A stretch of DNA of 32,156 nt, from the NCBI RefSeq assembly GCF_000003815.2, contig NC_049989.1, positions 22,033,706 to 22,065,861 of the forward strand. The letters run 5' to 3'. Below the pieces are notes generated by a model that had not been told where the DNA came from, searched no databases, and saw only the letters and a list, made by a program, of their open reading frames with translations. Positions 20,616-31,692 of the stretch are shown piece after piece (within the stretch, counting starts at the first letter, position 1; each line of letters starts with the position of its first letter). The DNA comes from Branchiostoma floridae (taxonomy: Eukaryota > Chordata > Leptocardii > Amphioxiformes > Branchiostomatidae). The translations under genes and the position numbers were made by a program.

Positions 20616-20832
20616 TAGGGCTACTTCCAGCTTCAAGTCTTCTTCATTTATTCTGAGCACATGTTGCTCATTTTTGTCGGTACATGTTATTCTGTGATTT
20701 TAAGCTTACGGAACTGTGTCTTTCATCAATTGCCTGCCACAAAACTCAGGCTCCGTGAGGGAAGGTTAGAAATTTTTGTCCGTCCCAACCAGCAAGTTTC
20801 TGTCACGGGACGGGTCCAGGAGACAACCCTAG
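20616..20832. mobile_element. hAT-like MITE, second copy in opposite orientation
   Basis: The left end tagggctacttccagctt matches the complemented right end of the element at 9916-10311. The block gtcccaaccagcaagttt and the end gggtccaggagacaaccc match its complemented left side. The copy is shorter (217 versus 396 bp) and diverged. A possible target duplication is unclear. Confidence 0.6.
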
Positions 20833-21319
20833 TCTGTCGCCTGTACGAGTCATTTACTCCCCTGGCCTGGGACAGAGCGATGTTTGTAAGATTTAGAAGG
20901 CAACGACCAAAGTTTACAGCTTCATTCCCCATAAACTGCAGCCTCTGCAGAGTTCCCATATCGTCATCTCCCCCGGTAGATTGATTGCCGTCCGTTTGGA
21001 TGTCCTGGATATTACCCATTCCCTACATCCGAAACCGCATCTCTCTCCGGATAAAAATGTAGTTTTCCCAGAGATGTGGTTTATTTGACCATAAATCCCC
21101 CCTTATTACACTTCAAACACGAGACAAACTTGACTGGAGCCCTGCGCAGGACATTACGATTTATGGACTGGAGATGAAAAACGCGCGGCAACGTCGTAAG
21201 CCGGTTCTACGAGCGTGCGAGAGGCTATAATGGCGGCAGTTAGAGGAAATCTGCATGCTGCGGACAGCTGGCCTGGCGTTTATGTCGGCTGATATAAGCT
21301 GTTAGCTGCGGAAACTGCC
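20833..21319. other. Intronic sequence, nothing recognised
   Basis: No exon with TPST similarity, RNA gene or repeat was recognised. Confidence 0.4.
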
Positions 21320-21905
21320 AGTGACGCCCCCGGGCACCCCAGCTGTGACTGTCAAATGTGCTCAAACAAAAGGGGGAAATGAGAGGGGGGCGGTTTGTAA
21401 GTATCGCTCGAAAACAAGACATGCTCTTCTGTTATTAGATCATTCGTGGCCGACACATCATCCTAGAATGTCACCAATTTTGGAATAGGGGAGGACATAT
21501 ATGCTATAGCCCTTTCCAACATTCACTTACCTTAGGCCGTAAAACTAATGATGTGCATGAGGCGGCCATTTTGGAAAATTCAAGGTCATGGTGTCATCTG
21601 TGACTGTCAAATGTGCTTAAACAAAAATTTAAAAATGAGAGGGTGGTGGTTCGGAAGTATTGCTCGAAAACAAGACATGCTCTTCTGTATTAGATCATTT
21701 GTGGCCGTCACATCATCTTAGAATGTCACCAATTTTTTAGAAGGAAAGGATTTAGCCCTCTCCAGTATTCACTTACCTTTTCCAACATTCACTTACCTTA
21801 GGCCGTAAAACTAATGATCTGGATGAGGCGTCCATTTTGGAAAGGCCAAGGTCAAGGTGTCATCAGTGACTGTCAAGTTCGCTAAACCAACAGGGTAAAA
21901 AGGGC
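21320..21905. repeat. About 255-bp tandem duplication, 2.3 copies
   Basis: 'gtgactgtcaa' lies at 21346, 21600 and 21866. Between them are shared blocks such as 'gctcgaaaacaagacatgct', 'gaatgtcaccaatttt' and 'ccttaggccgtaaaactaat'. The second copy contains an extra internal duplication of 'tccaacattcacttacctt'. Confidence 0.9.
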
Positions 21906-23390
21906 AAGGTGGTCGTTTGGAAGTTGGACTGGAATGTTTGATTTGGAGATCTTGTTTGGTGGTGGTAGTAGGGAAACTACAGAACAATCACACTATGATA
22001 CATAACTGATAAGTAACCATACAGCAAAAAATAAGCATGTGGGTCCTAGTGTACTGCCACATCAGCAAATGGAATGTTATAAATTTCTGCCCCACGTCAG
22101 CACCCGTCCAGTCCTGGTATGACACCTGTTGTTAGCAATATGTGCTGGATTACTGTCAGCATCACTGGTGTAACACAGGCCTGATGGATGGGGGGATTAC
22201 ACTGTTACTGCCACCATGATTAAATCTCATATACCCCCGGGGGTCGGGTACGGGTGAGAACTGGAGAGTAGCCAGGCAACATGATGAGGAATCAAGGTTT
22301 CATATTTCAGTTGCAACTGTGCAAAACTTAGCAAGGCCACTCTATTTGATTCGTAGGTTTGTAGATCAAAACAAATGATGTCAAACTGACAGATTAGCAT
22401 GAAAACTGAGTTGAGAGACTACAGCTAGTTACGCTAGACAAGAGTGGCTGCAATGTAAAATACAACTTAAGTTGGATGGTAGTGTTTAAAAATGTCCGAT
22501 GAGTTGAGGTAGTGGCAATGACAGGTGGTTAACTGGCCAGGTTTGGACGAAATACTAGACTACCTTGGTACACACAGGTTCAAACAAACAGTTTCATAAA
22601 TTCGGGGAGTGGATTTAGTCAGACTCAATTTCCCCACCAATCTCACTGTTTCCATCTTGACTTCATCCCTGGATGCCTGCTGAATATGTCATCACAGATA
22701 GAGAGTGAACTGATAGTCATAAATATTGCCTTCTATAGCATATTGCCCTGAATGTAGAAATTAATTCTATGCCCCATTCACTGGGAAGACGGTTGACATT
22801 TTATCAGTGACCTACTTTTGTGAAATGAGGAATTAATCTCATGTGATGAAGGGCTCAGTAGAGAAAATTACACAAAATTGCTTCAGGCACAAAATTCTGC
22901 TGCCTATACACCTGCTCTGGAGCAGATGATAAATGATTTACCTGCTATATAGATGTCAAACCGGCCCTCCTACAGACTTCCTCTCGGACTCAGTTTTTTT
23001 TTATTTTTGTTTCCATCCAGTATGTCAGCCAAACCTAGCTAGTTAACCACCAGCTCAACTCATGGAACTCATCAAAACAGTACTGTCCAATTTCAGTAGT
23101 ATTTTACAGTATAACTGCTCTTGTCTGGAACAAGTAGCCCCAGTGACCATCCATTTTTCTCAGTCCCATCAGTAGTTGTTGACACCAAGTTTTGCTTTAA
23201 CGTTTATCAAGGTTAGACAAGTAAACAATATTCAAATACTGGATATTGTAGCATAGTAGTAATAATACTAGACTTAGAAGTAATATATATTATAATAGAA
23301 TATAGTATTATATTCAATGTCTACAACTGGGTAAAAACAATTTAATTTTTTTCAAGTTGTACTTGTATTGTTGTTTCTGCCAGTTTATTT
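21906..23390. other. Intronic sequence, nothing recognised
   Basis: AT-rich stretches and a short 'acccccgggggt' palindrome near 22233 are present, but no gene, TPST exon or larger repeat was recognised. Confidence 0.4.
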
Positions 23391-23396
23391 GTGACG

Positions 23397-23430
23397 CTGA
23401 AGAAGAGTGATGGATGTCACTCTAAACGTT
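23397..23430 (+). ncRNA. Hammerhead-core-like hairpin motif
   Basis: CTGAAGA is followed by a perfect 7-bp hairpin (AGAGTGA-TGGATG-TCACTCT) and AAACGTT. This is the layout CUGANGA, stem II, GAAAC-GU of minimal hammerhead ribozymes, but the first G of GAAA is missing, so catalysis is doubtful. The following 'tccatttttatctag' and 'attaaattgtattttgg' blocks resemble the tail after the copy at 29603. Confidence 0.35.
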
Positions 23431-23721
23431 CCAAAGTAAATCTCCATTTTTATCTAGTGGTGGAGATTAAATTGTATTTTGGACAATTTGTACAGTAATT
23501 TTTTTTTACCACGTGAACCAATGAATCAAACGTGTTTGGCCTAGATTTTCCCGGAAGATTGGTGTCAAAAAACAATCACGCCGGTCCTCCTCTTTAGTAT
23601 CTCATTTCCGCATCTCCATTAGATCTGAATGGCCGGTTTTGATGGCTGAATGTGGTGAAGGGCTCTCCATTCAGCACAGGCCTTGACCTGGTTTCTCCAG
23701 AGCAAACGGCCGCTGACTGAT

Positions 23722-24500
23722 GATTTCCTCATTAATGTGTTTCTGTCCTTTGTGCTGATTTTGCAGCAGCCGTAATATAGGTGTCAGACACCGAGGCCCT
23801 CATAGGGAAGCTTGAAGGCCATGCCAAATTTTCTTAGCTCTCTGATGTTTTTTAATAACGATTCATGAAAAGGACAAGACTTATGATAGCCTCATTAATG
23901 TGTTTTTGTCCTTGGTGCTGATTTTGCAGCTGCTGGAACACAGTTGTGAGATGCAGGGGCTTTTGTGGGGGAAATTGAAGGCCATGCCAAATTTTCTTAG
24001 CTCTCTGATGTTTTTTAATAACAATTCATGAAAAGGTGAAGACTTATGTTAGCCTCATTAATGTGTTTCTGTCCTTTGTGCTGATTTTGCAGCAGCCGTA
24101 ATATAGTTGTCAGACACCGAGGCCCTCATAGGGAAGCTTGAAGGCCATGCCAAATTTTCTTAGCTCTCTGATGTTTTTTAATAACAATTCATGAAAAGGA
24201 CAAGTCTTATGATAGCCTCATTAATGTGTTTCTGTCCTTTGTGCTGATTTTGCAGCAATTGTAACACAGTTGTCAGACACCAAGGCCTTCATGGGGAAGC
24301 TTGAAGGCCACACAAAATTTTCTTTGCTCTCTGATGTTTTTTATAACAATTCATGAAAAGGAGAAAACTTATGATATCCTCGTTATAGTGTTTCTGTCCC
24401 TGGTGCTGATTTTGCAGCAGCTGGAACACAGTTGTCAGACGCTGAGGCCTTCATGGGGAAGCTTGAAGGTCACACAAAATTTCTTTGCTCTTTGACGAAT
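23722..24500. repeat. 165-bp array, five copies, each with an acceptor-like tract
   Basis: 'gtgtttctgtcc' or close variants occur near 23738, 23898, 24064, 24229 and 24389. Each copy continues with 'gtgctgattttgcag', then 'aagcttgaaggccatgcc'-type and 'tctctgatgttttttaata' blocks. The first four copies are very similar. The CTGAT plus TTTTGCAG segment looks like a branch point and 3' splice site, but the spacing is short. Confidence 0.93.
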
Positions 24501-24639
24501 TTCCCTAGGTCAATGAACCTGTAAATACTGTACCTATATTATCTGTCTTCTTTGTGACGGCCAGTGAAGGAATTGCTTTTCAGTGAGCTTTTCTAGTGAG
24601 AGATCACTTACAAATCCTGGAGCCCACCAATTGACTTGT

Positions 24640-27600
24640 TGTAGCCGGAGCTGTAATCAGTATTGAGACCGCTATCACAGCACATGGACAGTGTGTTTTT
24701 ACTGTCCATTCCAGTTTACGGTTATGTGCACATCATTACCAGACCGCAGGAGTTCAGCCCGTGATGCATGACCTGGTTTCTTAGTGGAGAAGATAGCCTC
24801 TTACCCTGCTGTTATGTGTTTCTGTCCCTGGTGCTGATTTTTCAGTAGCACTTACTAGGGCTGACAAAACCGTTTTTTCTCATCAGACCGGTCCAGAAAA
24901 AGCGGACCTGAAAAAAGTTGTTGGACCGGATGTTGGACCGATTGGTTTCTTAGTGGTAAAGATAGCCTCTAACCCTGCTGTGATGTGTTCCTGTCCCTGG
25001 TGCTGATTTTTTCAGTAGCACTTACAGTCTTGAGTGAATGAACGTTTTTTTTGTACAAAAAATTCATAAAACATATTTCAGCCTGTTGGCTGAATTGCAC
25101 GCTTTATTATGTATTTGTCAATACACAGTAATTAAAACCTGATTGGTAGATTTATAATTAATAAGACTAGGAGTTTATGAAGGCTTACCATAAACATATC
25201 TAATGTAGAATGACGATGGAAACATATATAAATAACAAGTGGTGTTTTATGTCTGGGGTTTCAAACTGGTGTCACCATCACAGTATATATTATATATACA
25301 CTTATGGTTCCACAGAGGATAGTGTGATTTGACTGTACATACAGGCTTATGGTTATGTGTGCCCTCATCTCCAGAACATTACAGCCCCAGGTGTTAGATC
25401 TATTTTTGCAGCCAGTTTTAACAAGTATCTCTGTCCCAAATGCTGTGTACTAAACTGTTGGAATACTAGTGTCAGACTTGCAGGATATGTAATGACAGGT
25501 TTTCAGGATTAGGTTATCTTCAGATGGGTATCACCAAACACTGGAGGATTCACTGCCCATTCCCGTCTTTATGGTTATGTGTGCTGTCATCACCATAGAA
25601 AACTGTAGACTCAGTTCGTTGACCCGGTTTCTTTGCTTTCAAATCTGGCTTCTATCAAACCCTTAGGCAACATCATGTCTCTGTCCCTGGTTCTTATTTC
25701 ATAGTCATGGTAACACAGATGTCAACTGTCAGTATCTTTTACAGCAGGGATTCATGTGTAGGTTGTTTTGAGAAGGTTTATCAAGCATACACATTGGTGA
25801 TTTTACTACCCATAACAGTTTTATGACCTTTGCTTTTATCACTGCAACTCAAAGCAGGCTCAGTTTGTTTGCCTGGTTGAAAATCGGTCCTTTATCATTT
25901 AATTTAGGCCATTATGTGTTTCTGTTCCTTGTGCTGATTTCTCGGATGCCGTAACAAAGACGTCAGAAACTGAGAGCTTTTGAAAGTTAAGATTACTTGT
26001 TAGTTACTGAAAATGCAGAAACTTTCGCGGTGGTTTAATGTTTTTCCATTTTCCCATGGTAGTAATAGACTACAGTGCATGGTGCTACTGTGAAATTAAA
26101 ACCACCGCAAAAAGTCATTTTTCCCCGCGAACTTATTTATTTATAATGCATTTACAATAGTTTCCCTTTGAATAAGATGCAGTACCACAGCAGAGTTATA
26201 CAGTAGATAGCCGAGGTTTACTACTGGCCATTACAGTTTTAACGGTTATGTGTGCCATCACACTAACAACGCATCAGGCTTGGTTGGGTGGCCTGGTTTC
26301 TTTGTTATAACTCTATTCTCCATCCAGCCATTAGTGTTCCTGTCCCTAGTGCTGATTTCTCAGTGGTGATAACACAGCTAGGTTGGCGTTAGAAAAAAAA
26401 TATAGTACACAGTTACATTGTAGATAGCAAGTTTTTACCTCCCATCACAGTTTTATGTTTATGTGTGCTATTATTACTGCAGCATAGTGTAGGCTCAGTT
26501 GGTTAACCTTTTTTTTGTTACTCTTTCTTCAGGCTAATGTGTGTTCCTGTCCTAAGTGCTAATTTATCAGTTCTGATAAAACAGCTAGGTTGGCGTGAGA
26601 AAAAAAAAATGTAGTACACAGTTACATTGTAGCTATAGATTGCAAGTTTTTACCTCCCATCACAGTTTTATGTTTATGTGTGCTATTATTACTGCAGCAC
26701 ATTGTAGGCTCAGTTAACTGACCTGATTTTTTTGTTTTTGTATCCAGCCTTTGGGCTATGGGAAGTTTCTTACCATTGTGGTGACTTCTCAGTTGTGATG
26801 ACACCACTATCTTGATATGAGAAAGCATGCAGTACATGGTTACATTGTAGATAGCAAGGTTTTACTTCCCATCACAGTTTTATGTTTATGTGTGCTACTA
26901 TCACTTCAGCACTTTGTAGGCTCAGTTAACAGACCTGTTTTCTATGTTTCTCTATCCAGCCTTTGGGCTGTTGTGTGTTTCTGTCTCAGGTGCTGATTTC
27001 CTAGTGGTGGTTATACAGATGTCAAGTACTGAAATAACAATCGGCATGACTTCATAAATGATACAGTGTCACATTACAATTTTTAAATCTTAAAAACTCA
27101 CTGCAGCACATTGTAGGCTCAGTTGACCGACCTGTTTTCTTTGATACAGTATCCAGCCTTTGGGCTTAGTGTGTTTCTGTCCCTAGTGCTGATTTCCCAG
27201 TGGTGGTGACAGAAATGTCAAGTACCAGAAGAACGATTGGCATGACTTGATAAGTGATACAGTATCACAGCACAGTTACATTGTGGCATGGCTTGACTGC
27301 TCTTCACGGTTTTATGTTTATGTGTGCTATCATCACTGCAGCAGAGATTCTTTAAATTATATATCTATATTTCATTCCTGTATTGTATAACGAACTGACA
27401 AAATCACTGCAGCACATTCTAGGCTCAGTTGACTGAACTGTTTTCTTTGATACAGTATCCAGCCTTTTGGCTTAGTGCGGTTCTGTCCCTAGTGATGATT
27501 TCCCAGTGGTGGTGACACAGATGTCAAGTACTGAGAGTCTTATGGCTTAGATTACCTTTATTGACTTGATAAATGATACAGTACTGCAGCATAGTCACAT

Positions 27601-27700
27601 TGTAGCACGGCTTCACTGCCCATTGCGGTTTTTATGGTTATGTGTGCCTTTATGACCGCGGCACATTAGGCCGTGTGGATTGCCCTGGTTTCAATGACAA
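24640..27700. repeat. Decayed array of about 220-bp units, related to the 165-bp array
   Basis: About 14 diverged units share 'ggttatgtgtgc' (for example near 25350, 25572, 26235, 26458, 26672 and 26885), then 'cactgcagcacattgtagg', 'ctcagttgactgacctg', 'tccagcctttgggct', and finally 'tgtttctgtccctggtgc' with tgatttctcagt. The last block is shared with the 165-bp array, so the two form one 4-kb field. It is interrupted by unrelated insertions, for instance near 25030-25300 and 26021-26115. Confidence 0.8.
26021..26115. mobile_element. Short inverted-repeat element inside the array
   Basis: The arms actttcgcggtggtttaat and attaaaaccaccgcaaaaag are near-complementary and enclose about 55 bases. 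This is probably a small MITE or the end of one. No target duplication is evident. Confidence 0.5.
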
Positions 27701-28077
27701 TAGAACTGACCTACATACAGCTTCTAGATTGCTGCAAAAGCTCTGATTGATTTCAACTCATGAATTCCAGCCCTTCCCCCTGTATTTGTTACATATCCAA
27801 ATGTCAAATGAACCAATATAAACCTGATATCACCCAAATCAAGTAAGTCATCTACTTGCCTCCTGCAATTTCAATTGAATGTGGAATGAGTTGATAGGAA
27901 TACCATTGTAAGATAAAATGCCAATATTACACTTATAAAAAAGCCCTAAGGTTTTTTTACAAGAAAGAATTGCAATTTTCAATTCTCCATCTTGTCCTTC
28001 TTTACCACTTTTTACTCAGTAAATGGCCTTTGTCTGTTTTGATTCTCTTCACTGTATATGAACCTTCATCCTGCTTA
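27701..28077. other. Intronic sequence, nothing recognised
   Basis: No repeat or exon was recognised between the array and the MITE. Confidence 0.4.
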
Positions 28078-28537
28078 GGCCATACCAATTTAATTTCTTG
28101 GTTCACGGATTTTTTCATAAAAAATATGGAGTGAGAGGGCGAAATAAAAATAAAAATAAAAATTGTAAAATGGTTGGGGTAAACTGTAAAGGTAAGGGCT
28201 AATCCAAAACATAAAGAATAAAAAGTTTTCAGCTTGAAAAAAGTACAAAAACACTATTACTGTACAGTAACAGCACCTGTTCGTTGAAAATTACAAATTT
28301 AAAGTAGTGTCAGTTTTTATGTTTGTCCCATTCTTCATGAAAGAAAAATATAACTGCAATAATAATACCCACATTTTAAGGAGCTTATAATATAAAGGCC
28401 AATTTGCTACAGAAAGTTGGTGAATGGTTTCATTAATGGTGAAAATTTGCTGAGTGGTAATTTTTATTTTTATTTTTTTTTTTCCAAAAAATAGGAGAGA
28501 GCGAATCCGTGAACCAAGAAATTAAATTGGTATGGCC
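28078..28537. mobile_element. PIF/Harbinger-like MITE, 460 bp, TTA target duplication
   Basis: Identical 34-bp terminal inverted repeats occupy 28078-28111 and 28504-28537, starting GGCCATACCAATTTAATTTC. The element is flanked on both sides by TTA (28075-28077 and 28538-28540). A 3-bp TTA/TAA duplication and a GGCC start are typical of PIF/Harbinger elements. The interior is AT-rich with (AAAAT)-type tracts near each end and no transposase. Related solitary ends lie at 9345 and 12845. Confidence 0.88.
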
Positions 28538-28540
28538 TTA

Positions 28541-29602
28541 AGTATATTGCCACTGAATGTGTACCAGATACAGGGTTGGGCATCAGAAAGAAGGGTTCAT
28601 GAACATATAAACTAAAGAGAATAATTCATCCTAATCTAAGATCAATCATCAGGACCTAGAAAATCAATCCCTGCATCTTAGACGTTTCAGTTCAGCTTCT
28701 TACAGTTGAGCTAAACAGGTGAGGAATCGTTCGTGAGGAGGTATTGTGTCGCGTCTTTAATTGAAGCATTTTTCACGTTAACTACTGATCGTATTCTGCT
28801 GCCAACAGTTCAGACAGAAATATGAACAATTACGGAGAAAGAATGGATTCATTTCAGACTCGTTTCCTGTGTGTCTCACGTTTCTCATCTGATAATTCTG
28901 ATATTTTTCACAATATCACAAGTTTGTCTAGTTTGTAACTTTTTACCAATCACTTGAAAAGTCATGAATTAGTATTTATTAAATTTCCTGACAAGGAATT
29001 TGGAATTATCGTGCAAAGTAATGAAAAATTTACAAGATAGTGCTGTATTAATGTCACATAGATTCATCGAATTTGGTGAGTTATTACAAAATGTAATGAA
29101 AGTCAATGAAATAGTGTATCATGAACATCAGTTTAGTCGTGACTTTAGCAGATTGTTGCTTATGAATCTATGATGCAATTTCTTGATAATGAGACTTGCA
29201 CAAATTGAAACCGTTTGAATTATTATAGAGAAAGCGTCACAGACGAATTAATCGTACTGGTAACATTTTTGGTAAGAATCCAACGAGAGGTTGAGATGAA
29301 AAGAAAATTGTGAGAAGAAAACTTGACTCTGACGTATGATATATAATTAGTAGTCCACTGTGTTTTGCTGCTGCAGTGGTCTGGACACCCTGCAGCTGCA
29401 ATCAGTCTTTCTTCAACTTTCTCCACTTTGTGCTGTTTATTGCGAGCTTCCTATTCTCTAAGTTGTGGAATATATCCGCTCCCTGGAACTGTATGTACCA
29501 AGGTGGAGGCGTCCCTCTTAAAGTCTCAGACTCTGTGTTCATGTCAATGTCATAGTTCAAGTCCATCTTTTTTATTCCAGCAAGCAATGAATTAAATTTG
29601 TC
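28541..29602. other. Intronic sequence, nothing recognised
   Basis: AT-rich sequence. No TPST exon, RNA gene or array was recognised. Confidence 0.4.
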
Positions 29603-29636
29603 CTGATGAAAGGTAGTGTATTCTACCTGAAACGTC
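29603..29636 (+). ncRNA. Hammerhead ribozyme-like core (best copy)
   Basis: CTGATGA, one A, a perfect 6-bp hairpin (AGGTAG-TGTATT-CTACCT) and GAAACGTC follow one another. All core bases of a hammerhead (CUGAUGA and GAA, then A-C, G-U and the cleavable C) are present, with stem III reduced to two pairs, as known for minimal hammerheads of Penelope-like retroelements. The extra A before stem II is a departure from the canonical core. The downstream tail, 'aaatcatatccagttgcttg' with gtaattatatttgg, is shared with fragments at 16554 and 23440. Confidence 0.45.
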
Positions 29637-29943
29637 TGACCGTTTCCAAAATCATATCCAGTTGCTTGTCAATGAGTAATTATATTTGGCACATCTTAAT
29701 ACCTGGGTGTGTAACCTTCATTGACAAATAACTTGAGTTTATATGGCCTAAAATTTGGAAAAGATTATGATGAAATATTATCAGAAATGCCACACCAAAA
29801 CTATTTTTGGGTCTCAGGCATATTTAGTCCAAATTCAGTTAGATTTGTTTGTTGTGCAGATTTTCCAGTTGAACATTATATTTCAAAGTCTGAGAGCCGA
29901 TATATTACATTGTTGTGGCCTTATCAACCACAAACAGTCCTGA

Positions 29944-29967
29944 CCCCCCCCCCCCCACACACACACA
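29944..29967. repeat. Poly-C and CA microsatellite
   Basis: Thirteen C are followed by about five AC pairs. Confidence 0.95.
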
Positions 29968-30081
29968 GTCTGGCTCACAGTAGTTCTGTATGCATGAAGG
30001 CAGGAGACTGGAGGGTTCAGCTGGCCAATAGGCTGTGAAATGAAGGGGGTTAACATGTCAGAACATTGCCTCACCATGTTG

Positions 30082-30566
30082 TCAATCATACTTACTGTAG
30101 AACTGCTCATTTATGCTCATGTTGTCAATCATACTTACTGTAGATCAGCACATTTCTGCCGATGATGTCAATCATAGATACAGTAGAACTGATCATTTAT
30201 GCTCATGATGTCAGACATAGTCACTGTAGAACTGCACAGTTCTGTATCATGATGTCAATCATACGTACTGTAGAACTGCACAATTATGCTCATGTTGTCA
30301 ATCATACTTACTGTACATCAGAACATTTCTGCCGATGATGTCAATCATACTTACTGTATAACTGCTCATTTATGCTCATGATGTCAGTCATAATTACTGT
30401 AGATCAGCACAGTTCTGTTTCATGATGTCAATCATACTTACTGTTCATCAGCAAATTTCTGCTCATGATGTCAGTTATATTTACAGTGCTGCATCGTGAT
30501 CCCAATCATACTTTCTTACTTATGTCAATCATAGGTACTGTACATCAGCACATTTCTGCATCTTCT
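30082..30566. repeat. 43-bp satellite with a four-unit (173-bp) higher order
   Basis: 'tcaatcata' or variants start units at 30082, 30125, 30168, 30211, 30255, 30298, 30341, 30384, 30428 and 30471, with two decayed units after. Spacing is 43, 43, 43, 44 and then 43, 43, 43, 44. Units 2 and 6 share 'catttctgccgatgatg', units 3 and 7 share 'tcatttatgctcatgatg', and units 4 and 8 share 'cagttctg(t)..catgatg'. The block of four is thus the amplified unit. Confidence 0.93.
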
Positions 30567-31125
30567 TCCTCTTGACATGAGAGGAGTGACTCTGGAAGCC
30601 ACTGAGGTATCATCCTTCTAGCATGTCCAAAAATGTCTAAAGCCCAATAGTTGTAAAAACTCCCATCTTCAGTTGGGTTGCTATTATATTGCTCATTCCA
30701 CGTAGATAGACTCTTGCTCCATCAACTCGGGCGACCCCCTTCTAGAGTAGTCTGTCCATAGGGATGGGGTTTTTTTGTGGGCAGTTCTGCAACATTTGAG
30801 GCCTTTACGTACACCACCCAAATGTCCATCTGCACCCATAGTCAACAATATGGAGCACAGTTCCAAGTTCAGGAACAAAGAAGTGCCACATGCACCCGGT
30901 ATTTTGTGCCCTACCATGCCGGAGCTGTCTGTTCACAGCAATAGTTTATTCCATGTTCAGGTGATACTCTACAGTATCAACCTCCACCAGGGACACATTT
31001 AAAGCCGGGGTTGTGACACGATCGACCAGAACGAGGTGTACCCAGCAAGTTCATTTCACGGCCTGCTGCACACGTATGGGTTGGGAACCGTTACGTAAGG
31101 CACAATTTGTCTGTCTCTTCCTGTC
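30567..31125. other. Intronic sequence, nothing recognised
   Basis: No exon or repeat family was recognised. Confidence 0.4.
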
Positions 31126-31692
31126 GTGACCATTGGAATATTAGCTCTTCAACGTGCTAACACCGGTTTCAGACACATTCCATTTCGTTCAGAAGCACCC
31201 GTAGGTCGCTTACCCGACAGGGATGTATTGTTTATGTCCTGAAATGTCTGTGGTAGGTTTTTTTTTCACAGTTTTAATGGTAACCTCTTGAGGGATTCTT
31301 TACCTACAGCACAGTGGGTCGTGTCCACAAGAATATTACCTCATCCGGACGCTAAAACCGGTTTTAGACGCATTCCATTTCGTTCAGAAGCACCGTAGGT
31401 CGCTTACCTGACAGGGATGTATTGTTTATACCCTGAAATGTCTGTGGTAGTTTTTTTTCACAGTTTTAATGGTAACCTCTTGAGGGATCCTTTACCTACA
31501 GTACAGTGTGTCTATCCGCTTGTCGTGACCACAAGTACATTACCTCATCCGGATGCTAAAACCGGTTTTAGACGCATTCCATTTCGTTCAGAAGCATCCG
31601 CGGGTCGGTTACCCGACAGGAATGTACTGTTTATCGTGAAATGTTTGTGGTAGTTTTTCTTTTCGCAGTTTTTGTGGTAACCTCTTGAGAGT
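31126..31692. repeat. About 200-bp array, three copies
   Basis: 'cattccatttcgttcagaag' starts at 31176, 31371 and 31575 (195 and 204 bp apart). Other shared blocks include 'gacagggatgtattgtttat', 'gaaatgtctgtggtag' and 'taatggtaacctcttgagg'. The copies are about 90 percent alike by eye. Confidence 0.93.

Noticed and set aside
24858-24945. TAGGGCTG-starting segment as a hAT end
   Set aside because: Only one end is visible, and the segment sits within a tandem copy whose boundaries explain most of it.
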